A stretch of 64,000 bases of DNA. It comes from Agaricus subrufescens (Eukaryota > Basidiomycota > Agaricomycetes > Agaricales > Agaricaceae). Positions 51,302 through 63,420 of the stretch are shown here, piece after piece. Numbering within the stretch: position 1 is the stretch's first letter; every line of letters begins with the position of its first letter. The notes beneath the pieces are model-generated. The model did no database searches. It was not told the origin of the DNA and saw only the letters and a program-made list of their open reading frames with translations. The translations under genes were made by a program, and so were the position numbers. Where the stretch lies: the NCBI GenBank assembly GCA_029945375.1, contig CM057057.1:4712001-4776000 (forward strand), read 5' to 3'.

Positions 51302-51525
51302 TTTAGTGTGTTTTTGGTGTAATGGTTGATTCTAATGATCGCTGGTGAATTTGCAAGTATCCTGAGACCATGAGACTACATTTCATTATCGAATTACATG
51401 AGGTAGGTTAAATATGATACACAATAATTTAAAACAAGAAAGCGTGTATGAAAGTGAAAACTTGATGAGCGAAAGTGAACGAACCAAAAAGAATGCTGCA
51501 TAAATGTCAAACAGGGCGAGAATAT

Positions 51526-54500
51526 CTAACCAACTCGCTGTAGTAACTTTTCCACCATTTCTGACCAATCTATATTACCATTTCCGAGAGGTATTTTCTT
51601 CTTCTTCGACTTCGGACTATAATTTTTGAATTTCTTCCCAGACACACTCTGTGCTAATCCCTTGATCTCCGCAAAATCAGCTGTAGCCTGCGCCTTCAAA
51701 AAAGCTGCGCTTTTCGACCGATGAATCAAGTGGTCAGCTGGAACGTATCCATCCAGATGACCTTCGAAGTCTTCCGACTTCAATGCATGAGTAGGCATAG
51801 CACTTCCGTCTCGTAGCAGAGTACCACCATTCGTTTTCTCCAGTACATTCGCCATGTCTAATGTTTCACCAGGTGGGATCGGGTCCGGTTGTGATGGTGT
51901 AACACAGGGCACGTCAGCCTCTTTGCGCAGAACGTGGTCAACGTCGACTGCAGAAAAGAAGGCAACACCTTGGGGGAGATCGTCCATACCCAATTTGTAT
52001 GCAAAAAAGCTTCTCGTCCACACATTGGCAATCTGAAGTGCCAGGGCAGCACGGTATTTATCGTCCTCCTTGACGAGGTACCGTAGTTCATCGTGCACCG
52101 AGATGAGGTAGCGAGCCTGGATGTCGTACTTCTTGATGAGATGTTGCATGGAAACAATTAGGAGATGGAGGTAGTCAACGCCGGAGGACTGCACAGCCCA
52201 GTTGATACGTGAAGTCATATAATCTGAACCAAAAGTTTCTGGAAGGTGTTTCTTTGAGAGAGCATGGGTAATCCCACATCCCAGGGTAGGTGTTCGCGGG
52301 TTATCGGAAAGCGCGATTTCTTCGAGTTTGTTGAAAACAAAACTCTCGGATCCACCATACCAAAACTTACGACCAAAGAGGTCAGGACGGTGGGTGTTTT
52401 TGCCTTTGGTTGATGCGTATAGATTCTGCGCCAGCTTTTGTGCTTGCTCAGAATCCATAGAAGGGTTAGATTGCAACAGCAGCAACAAAGCATGTCTTTG
52501 TCCGGCACCATAGATACGAGAGTAATTGAAGACCTTGGCAGCGTCACGCGAGATCCCAAGAATACTGGCGGTTTTAGAATGTAAATCCGTCCCCGCCGCT
52601 TTAGTACCCTCCAAAGTCATCCACCCAAGGGCAGTTGCCCCATGTAACCCAAACTGTGCGTCTCCCATACAACTCGAGATCCACAATTCCTCCGAATCTA
52701 CGTCCGCGCCAACAATAGCATAACCCTCCGGAGCCCTAACCATCGCCTTCAATTCTGACCCAACTCGATTTTTCTTTGCGTTACTTGCAGTCAACCATGT
52801 CTTTTCAATCGCACGTCGTGTTACAGCACCCATCGTGATGACCTGAGGCAGGATGATCCCTAACTTGTTTCCCGTGGGAGAGGGTTCAGAGAAACCGAGG
52901 TTCTTTGATTTGTCTTGCCATACCACTAGTTGATTCATGATACGATCCCGCGCACTAATCCAATAGCTGCACTGAGCATTCATATCAAGGGCCTCTTTCG
53001 CCTCATCTCCAGGACTCCGCAATGTCCCATCCTGTGAGTACTTGATGAAGGTCTTGCTGAGGGGGCTGCCAACGTTAGCCTTCTCGCCATCCTTGTGTGG
53101 AAGCTTGTAAAACCGATAACCCTCTTGTGAAGCCATATTGTTCAGAACAGCATCAGCGTCGTCATAGAAGGCTAAAGGGCTGGAACGTGTTGAGTATTGG
53201 CCGCCTGGTGTCACTCGAAATGTCCAACCATGCTCGCGAGAATGGAATAATGGCCATCCTAACCATGATAGATGCAGTAGAAGTGGGGCAATCCGATTAC
53301 GAACTGTAATGTCGAGGCTTCCAGGTGGCATATCTTTTTTGGGTTTCGCAGCATCCCAATACCATTTGGGCCAATAAACGGGAGGAGGTTTAACGGGTTT
53401 AGGTTTCGTCACCTGTTTCTGCGGTTTCTGCGATTTAATTTCAACCTCACTCCAGTCTAGCTGGGAAAACCAAGGATCTTGCGAAGCACTCGCCGTTCGC
53501 ATTGCCGTTTCTGCGAAGGACATAATCTTCTCGCGAATCTCTGGGGTATCAGCACCCAAGGATAATTGTTCCACCAATTCAGAATCGGCAGAAGAAAGCG
53601 AACCCTTTTTTAACCACGCGAGTGCATGGCGTTGCGACAAGATTTTACCGGCTTTAGTCCGCGTAGCAGTCTCGAAACAGGATGTTTCACCCGCGTCGTT
53701 GAGGTAACACCACTTATCATTGTCGTCATAAGTGACGGGAAATCCTTTATAGGAGACCCTGAGTAAGAGAGGAAGGATACGCCCCATTGCCCTTGCACTG
53801 AGGGGATTAGAACAAATTTCTGAATACCATGAAGGCTCCCGAGACTGTGCTTGTAGCGGGTCTTTGGCAACCAAATGATCCGGCCCGGCCTCCTGGTACA
53901 ATAATTAGTGATGAGAGCCGGCTATAAATTATATAGACGGACCTGCTTTCGTGTTATTACACCACGAGATTCTTTGGCCTGTTTAGGAGTCCAATCCAGT
54001 TGACTCAACCAGGGGTCCTGTTGCCATTTCTCTGGATCGTCCATCTGCGGCCGTGCATGCTCTGCTAATTCCTTAAGCTTCTGCTTGATGCCCTCGTCCA
54101 TTTGCCTATAAACACCTTCTGCCCTCTCCAAATAACGTTCCCACTCTTGATTCACAGTGAGAAAACTGGAGCCCATTTCCAAAACACCAGCAAAAGAAAC
54201 AGGATGAGGGCAGGCTTGTAAGAAAGCTGGAAGCACAACGGCATAGACACGATGGGTTGTGTCAACATCGGAGCAACAATAATCCAAATAGTCGTGGAGA
54301 TTATCCCTGATTTCTTGGGGGGTCGAGGTCATGAAATCATTACGGATCTCTTTGTCCATCGTAATGTCGCAGTGTAGCTTTGCCACATCTCTGAGAGAGT
54401 TTACTGACGTGAGCTCTTCCCATCTCTTCTCAATATTAAGTTCTCTCTCTTCAGTTGCTAGTTGCTCAGCATTGTCGCTAAGCTGGCTGACACTTTCCAA

Positions 54501-55668
54501 CATTTCGAGTCGAACCCGCTGCATTTCCTCCTTCTTGGTCGAATCCACCTCTTCTTTCTCTCGGTCCTCAACTTGCCGAATGAGGTCATACATGACTTCT
54601 ATAGCCTCTTCATGCTGCTCGATTTGTTTTTCCTTCGACTTGCGATACTTCATCCACTCTGGTCGCTGATGCGAAGATATGCCAGTTACAGCAACATGTA
54701 GCGCCATGGTATCAAGAAACCGGGTCTCCGTTCCACCAATATCATATTCTTCCAATATGCGTGCCCGATCATACGAAACATTATGTCCCACCACGATTCG
54801 GGGCACTGCTGGGTTGCCGATAGGAATGAGTTGCTTAGGCTCCTGCGTCTCTTGAAGTAACCATGGTGATATCCACGAATACCAGGCATTGGGTGATGCT
54901 GCACACGCCATGATAGCAAACGGATGGTACTTTGGCAACGTTTCCACATCAAATGCAAGTAACCGTTCAGCTTCTCCGTTGTGCATCGGATAGTCCACGG
55001 GTTCACTGTAACTCGCCCCGTCAGGTACATATGTGTACTTAGTCCACCCACTCCGAATTTCCCAGTGCTCTGGTTTAGGTGGGAGTTCGGAAGTTGAGAA
55101 TGTCTTCGCAAGATTGAGCCATGGTTCAGCAGTATAAGAGCCAAGACGATAGAAATGCTCGTCAAGATTGTTCCCCTGCAGAGGAGGGAGACGGAAACTT
55201 GTGTCCGGAAGTTCCGATCCCAGTGCAGGATCTAAGCCATGCATTTCAAGGTGCTCTTTTGCAATTTGTACAAAAGCAGGTGAAGGGTGAGGAACGGAAG
55301 TGTTTTTGAAGAGTTGGGAGTGTAATTGACGCGAGAGCAGTTGGACACCGACTTCATTCCTTTTAGCTATGCAAGAGAAGGGAGAGAAGAAAAAAAAAAG
55401 GAAAACCAGCGTCAGCGTGAAGTTCAGTTGTATGCCAGTCAGACCTACGTTTCTTCTCAACGTTGATACGTCCTTGTGAATCTCTAGGTGGATACGCGTA
55501 CTCTTTGTCAAGCGGCTGCCGCGATAGAGTGGGGCGGGGTGATGGGACAGACGTAGGCAATGGTTTTCTTTTGAGTACCTGCGCATCGGACGAAGTGTTA
55601 GGGAATTGTCTGTTAAAATGCCCGGAATGTCTTGAAACCGCAGAAAGTCGAGGGAGAGGACGGTGCAT
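51526..55668 (-). CDS. MIP1: Mitochondrial DNA polymerase gamma catalytic subunit
   Basis: Three exons: 55668..55449, 55366..53943 and 53892..51526 (1336 residues). The N-terminus is Arg/Ser-rich without early acids, as in a mitochondrial presequence. The family-A 3'-5' exonuclease follows, with Exo I FDVETLP (about 216), Exo II VVGHNVSYDRARI and Exo III YCCSDVDTTHRVY. The polymerase domain has motif A VGADVDSEELWI (about 938), motif B with RDAAKVFNYSRIYGAGQ and motif C SVHDELRYLV (about 1145). The Lys-rich tail lies near SPKSKKKKIPLG. It replicates and proofreads mitochondrial DNA. All catalytic acids are present. It is convergent with GET3 (224 nt). Confidence 0.95.
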
Positions 55669-55954
55669 TAATAAGGATTTAGTTGCACGCGGACGGAATA
55701 GGCGTAGTTAACCCAGGTGAGATGGTATTGGCCAAGTGTCATAAATTATGAGGAAATAAATCAAGGCTCGACAACCTGCGAGGGTTGTCCCGAGTGTTTG
55801 AGCCTTGCGTCACGGAGGAAAAAAGAAAGGAGGAATACGAGTTCGTAGATATATGGGGAATATATTCTCAGGGTCAACTGAAGTCAGAAAGAGTAAGAAC
55901 ATCATACATCAAAGTAATACTTCCAAGTATATTCCAATGGCTCGACAACTAGTA

Positions 55955-57475
55955 TTAATGTACACCATAACATAGGTCCAGCCCACGGTATCTAAATTCC
56001 TCCAAATTCTTCGCCCAGGCAGATCCAAAATGTCCCACAGTCGATTGCATCACCAGACTCTCCAAACGATTAATCTTAGGGAGCTTTCTCCCCCCTTGCT
56101 TCCCCACGACCGGCCATCCACGAGAAATAATGAACTGTCGGATGCTCTCCGGAGAACATTGCAACGATATCTCTTTCCACTTCATAACCTTGAGTAATGG
56201 AAGAATCGGAACTTCGTAGATAGAGATGGGGGTCATGAAGTCCAAGACACAATCCGATAGGAATGACACGAACATGACGTCAAGCGTCAGTAGCGTAGGC
56301 AACTCGTTCAACAGTGCTATAAACCCTTCCCGGTCGGCTGTCAGACCAGACACCGACAAATGCTCGAGGCGAGACCGTGAACGCGAGACAAGCTGGATGA
56401 GAGCGTCCGGATACCAAATCTCGTGCGGTACCACACGCAGGGAGAGTGTTTTGATCGCAGGAGTTGATATGTTACAAAGGACCTCCGCCATGCTGCCTGC
56501 TTCCACGAAAAGAGATAATGATGTCAGGAAGGGGAGTGTGATATCACTGTCGGCGGGAGTGATTGCTTCCTCTGTAACAACGCGCACAGAGCACGAAACT
56601 AGCTCACGGCACGCCGCGAGGACTCGCAGAAATGCAGCAGAGGTGACGATACTCTCGGCCAAGTGCAGGCTAGACAGCTGCGACCAGGGTAGGTTCAAAG
56701 CCTCTAGATTGATCTTCGTCTCCGGAATAGTGATCAAGACATCAGTCAATTGAGGGGCGAATTGGAATGGCACAGTGACGGGGTCCCAAAGGCGCAACCC
56801 GCCCCGCGAAGAATGGCTTTCGGCTCGAGTACCGTGGAACCGGATAGAGCGTAAGCGAGGAAACGCTTCCGGTGGAAAATCTCCAAACGCCGCGAAGAGG
56901 GCTGTATCCAAGTGTAACTCCAGGGCTTCAATACCGGTCGAATATGGCGCAACGACGTCAAGCAGCAGGTATTTTACGCCTAGCTGGCGATTCAAAGAGA
57001 CAGTCAACGTGACCGGAATTGTGTGGCACCTGTTCAGCCAAAGTTGCGCCAGATTCTTGAAGTTGGCGATGCCACGCGTAGAGTTACCCGAGAATGCGAT
57101 ATTTTTCCACAGCTCGGGAGTGGCAAGAGCGACTTCTCTCCATCCGGAACATATTTGCGTAAGCGATAACGGTGGCGTAAAGGGCAAGGGAGATGCTTGG
57201 ACGGCTAAATTCCCGACGCAGCAAAGGAAAATCTTTCTTACAAGCTCCGGAGGCAAGAGCCTAACAGGTGAGAGGACTGCTTGGTATCGCTGGACCTTCG
57301 CACGAGAATCACGATACCGCTCACATAGAGTGTGCAATCGATTCTCAAGATGTGCGATGTCCTGAAACAAAGAAGATAGGGTCGTTGCTTCTCCCATGAG
57401 CAGGCCTTTCACAAATGTCGCCTCGCCACAAGTGGGGGGTATATTCGAAGAGAGAACTTCTTCTAAATTGTGCAT
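55955..57475 (-). CDS. F-box-like protein with leucine-rich C-terminal part
   Basis: A single intronless frame of 506 residues. A short coiled-coil (LENRLHTLCERYRDSRAKVQRY) precedes the F-box-like domain, LSPVRLLPPELVRKIFLCCV...TQICSGWREVALATPELW, at about 50-115. The rest carries irregular leucine-rich segments. This arrangement is typical of the large F-box expansions in Agaricomycetes, where the proteins are presumed to link targets to SCF ubiquitin ligases. The lack of introns contrasts with the neighbouring genes and fits the rapidly duplicating family. The target is unknown. Confidence 0.85.
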   Translation of the reverse strand: MHNLEEVLSSNIPPTCGEATFVKGLLMGEATTLSSLFQDIAHLENRLHTLCERYRDSRAKVQRYQAVLSPVRLLPPELVRKIFLCCVGNLAVQASPLPFTPPLSLTQICSGWREVALATPELWKNIAFSGNSTRGIANFKNLAQLWLNRCHTIPVTLTVSLNRQLGVKYLLLDVVAPYSTGIEALELHLDTALFAAFGDFPPEAFPRLRSIRFHGTRAESHSSRGGLRLWDPVTVPFQFAPQLTDVLITIPETKINLEALNLPWSQLSSLHLAESIVTSAAFLRVLAACRELVSCSVRVVTEEAITPADSDITLPFLTSLSLFVEAGSMAEVLCNISTPAIKTLSLRVVPHEIWYPDALIQLVSRSRSRLEHLSVSGLTADREGFIALLNELPTLLTLDVMFVSFLSDCVLDFMTPISIYEVPILPLLKVMKWKEISLQCSPESIRQFIISRGWPVVGKQGGRKLPKINRLESLVMQSTVGHFGSAWAKNLEEFRYRGLDLCYGVH

Positions 57476-57949
57476 AGTGGCACCCTGTCAAGATGAATAT
57501 CTGAATAAATCAGATACATGGAAGAGTTTCATGCGGGTGAAGAGAACCTACCGTATGACCGACAGCGCAAGGAGGGGAATAGGGTTAGGCTGGCCGTGGC
57601 TAGTAAATTTGTCACTTATAAATATTGCCCCTCGCGCGGCTAGCCACGGAGAACGAGGGCATGTTTTTGGCAAGTGACTTGGGTCGATCATTCTGGGTGG
57701 TTTTGATCGTAATAGATTGATCGGTTGATCCGCCTCCAAAATGATTATTCAACTAGGGATATAGTCAGAAAGAGGCAAAAAAAAACATTTTGAGAACGGG
57801 ATTATGTTCAAAATAAGTAGGGTAAATTAGCGTTCGTGAGAGAAAAACAAGATTAATTGCTCAAATAAATCAACGGGCACAATAATATTGCCCGTGCTGA
57901 GTCTCTAAGAAGTCGCGAGGAGCGAACCCGGCCGACGATTCAGAGGCGG
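57476..57949. other. Intergenic region ABC transporter / F-box gene
   Basis: 474 nt between tandem minus-strand genes, holding the F-box promoter and the ABC 3' UTR. AT-rich near 57770-57890. No gene is visible. Confidence 0.5.
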
Positions 57950-60755
57950 CTAGAGGAACGCCTGTGCTTGCAACATCCAGATTCGTGCATACTCTCCATT
58001 CTTTTTTATCAGTGTCTCGTGCGTCCCATTTTCAACGATGGCAGAGTCATTCATGAACCTAGACATACCCCTTTAATAAACAAGCAAATCTATGAACCCA
58101 ATAACTCACAATATGATATCTGCGTGTCGGGTTAACTTTCCAAAACGATGAGAGGAAAAAACCATGGTCTTGCTGCCTCTTAGTTGACGCAAACGCTCGA
58201 AGAGATCTAAATGGAATTAGATTAGTGTGTATAGGCGGTTAATTTCATCATCTTACCGTGCTCAGCAGTGGGGTCTAGACTAGCCGAGGGCTCGTCAAAT
58301 AAGAGTAAACCGATGCCTGAAGTGTCATCCTCATGGTCGGCAACAACGGATCTCATGAAAGTCCTGGACCTATGCACAGAAATGAAATGGATGAATAACT
58401 TTCAATTCACGGTACTCACAATGCGACTCGCTGAGCCTGGCCGCCAGAAATGCCTCTTCCTTGGCCTGCGGAATCCCGCTCCACCATATGTCTGACAGTA
58501 CCATAGTCCACTACTCGCCCGAAAATGCTGTGGGCGGCTAAGGGTTGGGCGCGTAAATACTAAGAATAATGACAATACATACTTTGTTGTTCCCTCGGGT
58601 AAACCGGAGTAATAATCTTTGACTGGCCGCTCAAGGTATGTCTGGTATTGGTCTGGTAATTTTTCTACAAAATCGCTGGCTCCTCCCAACCTGGCGGCCT
58701 CTTGGATGTATTCCAGGTTGGTGGCGTGTGGTGCAATAGGTGCTCCCAGACCAATGTTATCAGCGATCTGGACGACAGTTCAAACTAAAATAACTCAAAA
58801 AGACTGCTCATACACACTGAGAGGGGGAAATGGGTATAATCTTGGAAGAGCACGGAAGTTGCACGTCTCAGATCATCGAGCTTGAGTTGTTGGATATCAC
58901 GGCCGTCAATAAGAATCTGTCCCTCAGTGGGATCGTAAAGACGAGAAACCAACTTGAGGATCGTGCTTTTGCCACTACCATTCGCACCAACGATGACCTA
59001 AAAGAGTAAATATATAGTGGAAGACCAATGATAAGAAAAAGATGTACACATAGTTGACCCCTTTCTATACGAAATGAGACATTTCTAAGAGCCCATTCTT
59101 CACAGTTGGGGTATCGAAAGCTGACGTTTCTACGGCACAAAAAAAAGTATTGAATTTGCTAGGTTTTTCCTGTAATACGCGGGATCTCACCTGAATTCGA
59201 TGCTTAGCCCTGACCTGAGATCTCCACTATCTTCTGGAAAATGTCCCGGCCCGTCCATAATGTGATTTGGTATATTCGTCACTTCGTATAGCCGCTTCAC
59301 AGACAATAACTTCTCCGCAAATGAATCCGTCTCAGAAAAGAGACTCCATAGCGTGAAAGTAAACGACTGAGTGGTCTGTGTAATCAGGTTTAGGGAAGCC
59401 AAGGAGATTGGTATGGACGCAGGATATTGGATCGCACGGAGAGTAAATACAATCTAGTAAAGTGGACATGGATGAATTTACAGAGGAGCGGTTAGTAGAC
59501 TGAGACGACTTGCCTGGGGAAGCTCTTTGAAGGGGTCCTGCAGTAAACTCACGATACTCAACCGTTCTTTTGCCCTGTTGGTGGCTGCTGCCATCCAAAA
59601 ATCACCAGCACGATCTTTGATGCGCTCAACGCCTTGATTGTACTCTACGACCTATAAGCGTCTCACGAGATAAACACAACCGATCTGACGTACGTTGAAG
59701 AAGATAGGGCCACATTCCGCCCGCTGCAATTTCCTTACGGTGTTCAGGGTTATGAACTGCACGCTTCAATCCTTCATTCCGGATGTAGTCAACGTCTCGG
59801 GTCGTGGCAGCCCATACTGTGGAGCGTACGTCAGAGTCAGCGTGACTTTACTGACTCGTGGTAGATGAAAGAGAACCGACGACTAACCTCCTCGCTGGAA
59901 AAATGGATCGCGAACGGCGCCGCGTTGGAATAATGCCTCGGAGAAGCTCAGGAAGGCCAGTAGAGGGCCATCTCGTTGGTCATTGAGTACGCGGGTGAGA
60001 ACAGACAGTTGCGAAATCAACTGTAGAGCAGTTGATACGAGATGCAGGATCATGGTTACTGTGTCCCACGCGACACTCGACCGAGAGCTCGTCGGAAAAG
60101 ATAGTTCTAGCTGTCGCTGGACTTTTGGGTCATCAAAAGTCGGGAGGTCAAGGCGAGCCATAGCGCGGAACATGTGTACTGAATAATATTGCTTGATACG
60201 TGTATTAAGAGGGACTGCGAGACGCTGCTTCGTGTAACGCAGCACACGTGTGGCTAGAGAGCATGCGAAGCGACCAGTGGCGACTTGGAAAAGAAGAGCC
60301 TTGTCTACGGTTCTTTGCTCCACAGCGATTTGAACCTGTAACCAAGCCTAAAGTTAGAACGAACCGGCAAATAACAGCATACACCTACGATGCGAAGGAG
60401 CTGTCCGGAATACCTGCGTTGGGACGTCGGTTTTGCGTTGCTCTCCAAAAGAAAAATGGGCGCACCATAGGGAAAGGGCGGGAAGGAGAGACATGATGAG
60501 CTCTATGACGAGATACGCGAAGAGGAGATAGTTGCACTCGCGGATTGACGCGACGTCGATGAGCATGCGCCAGACATAGGGGACGTTTTCGACGATATCG
60601 AAGAGGGGTTGGAAGGACGGCCAACCCCAGAGAGCGAGGCGAGGGGTGATTTCTTCGTAGAGGTCCCAGACGCCGATCGTGGAGTGCTTGACGCGCGCCT
60701 TGTCGTCTGGGTCAAAGCTTCCCTTGCGCATGGACCGTCTTCTGTTTCTGACCAT
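57950..60755 (-). CDS. ABC half-transporter (TMD-NBD, ABC-B-like)
   Basis: ATG at 60755 opens a basic N-terminus (MVRNRRRSMRKGSFDPDD). Membrane-domain exons follow, with YLLFAYLVIELIMSLLPALSLW and later helices. The nucleotide-binding domain has an A-loop region FRYPNCEEWALRNVSF, Walker A GANGSGKST, a Q-loop near SVLFQDYTHFPL, signature ISGGQAQR, Walker B LLLFDEPSASLDP and an H-loop FSSHRFG. It ends QAQAFL with TAG at 57950..57952. About ten short introns interrupt it. One membrane domain and one NBD make it a half-transporter that should dimerise. All nucleotide-binding motifs are intact. The substrate cannot be told. MSRNR-like presequence character is weak, so location is open. Confidence 0.87.
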
Positions 60756-61132
60756 TCTCGAGACGGAGGTGGCGCCTCAAATACTTATGAACTAGTCGAT
60801 CACCACGTTCCGCCCAGGGGGGGTCACGCGGCGCTGACGTCATTGTTCATCTCCGCCAGTCATGTGACCCCGGACGATAAGGAGCTCGGGCCTGCTGGGT
60901 CCTCCGCATGTCTTTTGGCTCGTCCGCCCCGGGTGCGCGTGTCTGTCCCAGTCAACATCTGGGTCTCTTTCTTACCTCAAGCTTCCTGCCCTGCAGCGGG
61001 CACGTCAGCCCTCTCGGCACCCTGCGCAGACTGGCTCATGTTCTGCGCTTCGGCTCTCGTGTGATCTTGTTTGCCATCACGACTTGCCTCGACCCTTGCG
61101 GTTTTAGTATGTTAATATCCTTACGCTCTCTT

Positions 61133-61450
61133 TCAAACGCACTCGCATACCCGCCACGATCGTATCCACCGCGCGACAACGGCCCACGCATACAGCGACA
61201 AACCGTGTATATCGAGAGAAAGATCGTTTCCTGTCTCCGGCTCGGCACCGAGAGTGGGGACGCTGGTATAATTGCGTACGGCGAAGATTAGCTCCAGCTG
61301 ATGCGGCTGCAGTAGGCAAAGACGGTCCATCGGCCCTTCCAATTCCATCACACCCATCTCTGTTTCGGGATTCCTGGGAAAAGTCACCTGCGCTTGGGGC
61401 TCGACCCGTTCGACGAACCCTTCAGATTGGCCACAGATCGTGCTTGACAC
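61133..61450 (-). other. Unassigned open frame, 105 codons, no early ATG
   Basis: The frame is bounded upstream by TGA and its first ATG is well inside, so it would need splicing or a GTG start. The sequence (for example MELEGPMDRLCLLQPHQLEL) looks protein-like but I do not recognise it. It may be an exon of an unrecognised small gene or chance in GC-rich DNA. Confidence 0.2.
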
Positions 61451-61970
61451 GCCCGGCGGACGACGTCAGACTCTAAAACAGCTTCTCTGTGAGCTTGTTC
61501 AGGGCTAAATATGCCTTTGCTGACACAATATCGGTGATATCATACTGGCACTTGAAAATCTGTTAGGACCCTTGGCAGCCCGGGCATTTGACCCCTCCAG
61601 ACATTTTCCGAAGTTTAGCGCTCTGTCTCAACTCGCTTTGCCCTGCGGAGGCTTTTGTGGATGCTTGTCTTGCGATCAGACCAAACTTTCTAGCCCCCCC
61701 GCACACCCACGCCTCTGCAGTATAAATGCATTCTCAGTCCTCTGGGTTTCCAAGCGTTGCTTTAACGGCTCTTTTACGGAAAATTTATCACTATTCGCAG
61801 TCATCCGTCGATCTGAAAGCGCTCCGGGCTCGACATCGACTCTCAAACCAGGTCGCCTGACTTCTGGGATTGGTCGACGGGTCGACCCCATGCTATACGA
61901 TATCTTATCCGCGGCCCGGTGCAATCTATTGGCAATGCATCCTTGTCTGATCAGCAACAGACGCCTGAGC

Positions 61971-61978
61971 ATATAAGA
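61971..61978 (+). promoter_or_regulatory. TATA-like box of the LPMO gene
   Basis: ATATAAGA lies 41-48 nt before the ATG of the LPMO, giving a short leader. A second TATAAAT occurs near 61720. Confidence 0.45.
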
Positions 61979-62018
61979 GACCTACTTACTCTGCTTGTTT
62001 CCCCATAGCCTCTCGAAC

Positions 62019-63202
62019 ATGCTTAAATTCGTTTGTACTGCTGCAATCGCCCTTCTGGGCCTTGTCTCCCGCGTAGATGCCCATGGATACGTCCAGGAAA
62101 TCACGCTGGGCTCGACAAAATACACTGGGTATCTGCCCTACACTGACCCGTGCGTCCTCGTCCCAAACTATGTCCATAATTTGTATTTCATTAAATTTAT
62201 TACTCTCAACCTAGGTACTACAACCCCCCACCCCAGCGCATCGTCCGCAAAATTCCGGGGAACGGTCCCGTTGAAGATCTCACTCTGATCGAGTAAGTTA
62301 CATGATTTGAAGTTTATTCATGTGATAAACTCTACCTCCAATATAGTCTCCAGTGCAATGGCTGGAGCGCAGGTGGTTCCCAATATGTTGGCTCAGCTCC
62401 CGCTCCTCTCGTCGGCCAAGTTGCCGCCGGTTCTCAGGTCAAATTGAACTGGACCCTCTGGCCTGACAGCCATGAAGGGCCCATGATAACTTACATGGCT
62501 CGCGCTCCCTCCGATATTACCAAGTGGAACCCTGGTAACAGGTAAGCAACCCATTTGTTTTTTTAACCTATCTTCATTAGAGACTAATCAGGAAACAGTG
62601 CTGTATTTTTCAAGGTCGCCCAGACAGGCAAAGATTCTTCTGGAAAATGGGCCGCAGCCGATATTCTCAATGCTAATAAGGGTATGTATACATTCACCAT
62701 CCCCCGCAATTTGAGGCCTGGCCAGTATCTCATCCGTCATGAAATGTAAGTCACTATCTCGAGTATTAATGAAGACTACTTGACAACTGAATACACGCCT
62801 TAGTCTCGCCCTTCACACGGCCTTTTCCTATCCTGGCGTCCAACTCTACCCCTCATGTATTCAGGTCGAGGTGACTGGTTCGGGTAATGCTTTCCCGACA
62901 TCATTCGTGTCTTTCCCTGGTGCCTACACTCCGACAACTCCGGGTATCGTCTATGACATTTACACCAGTTGAGTTTCATTTGGTTACTATGACTGACATC
63001 ATCTAATACTCGATTTTTGATCATAGACACGAGCGTAAGTCGTGCACGACTTTTCAGTCATACAACTAATTTTTTTTTACTAATGCCTTACATATTTTAG
63101 TCATACCCCATCCCTGGCCCTGCTGTGTAAGTCCTAGTTCCTAAATGCAGAAATATTAGTGTCGCTCAACTGAATTATCTTAGTTGGACCGGCGGAAACT
63201 GA
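62019..63202 (+). CDS. Secreted AA9 lytic polysaccharide monooxygenase (former GH61)
   Basis: Eight exons join in phase: 62019..62149, 62215..62292, 62347..62541, 62599..62745, 62804..62967, 63027..63034 (8 nt), 63101..63126 and 63184..63202 (255 residues). A 21-residue signal peptide (MLKFVCTAAIALLGLVSRVDA) is cut before H22, the N-terminal histidine of the copper brace. The second brace histidine is in WPDSHEGPMITYMA (families usually show HG here). The axial tyrosine and a disulphide Cys are in GVQLYPSCIQVEV, and CNGW supplies the other Cys. AA9 enzymes oxidatively cleave cellulose or hemicellulose. There is no cellulose-binding module; the three last exons encode only a short Pro/Ser tail. 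Confidence 0.94.
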
Positions 63203-63420
63203 GGTCTCATTTTTCAATTATCCGAAATAATATCCGATGGTCGCCGTGTGACAAGTATTGTGATGATCGAAATATATATTTTTCTCCACGATGAATTCTT
63301 ATACCCTTATGAAGTCAAGCACACAAAAAAATCATATTCGCCAGAATGGGTAAATATAAATGTCACATCATTCATAGGGCGAGTAAACAGCGGATATATA
63401 CAACATAAGATTGCATAATT

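Larger units (their letters stand above)
60756..62018. promoter_or_regulatory. Divergent region between ABC transporter and LPMO
   Basis: 1.26 kb that must hold both promoters. It is unusually GC-rich near 60780-61450. Open frames on both strands (for example 61133..61450 - and 61572..61976 +) have no recognisable domain. A TATA-like box lies at 61971. Confidence 0.5.

Noticed and set aside
61572..61976. 134-codon plus-strand frame before the LPMO
   Set aside because: No domain and no ATG at its start. It overlaps the LPMO promoter with its TATA box.
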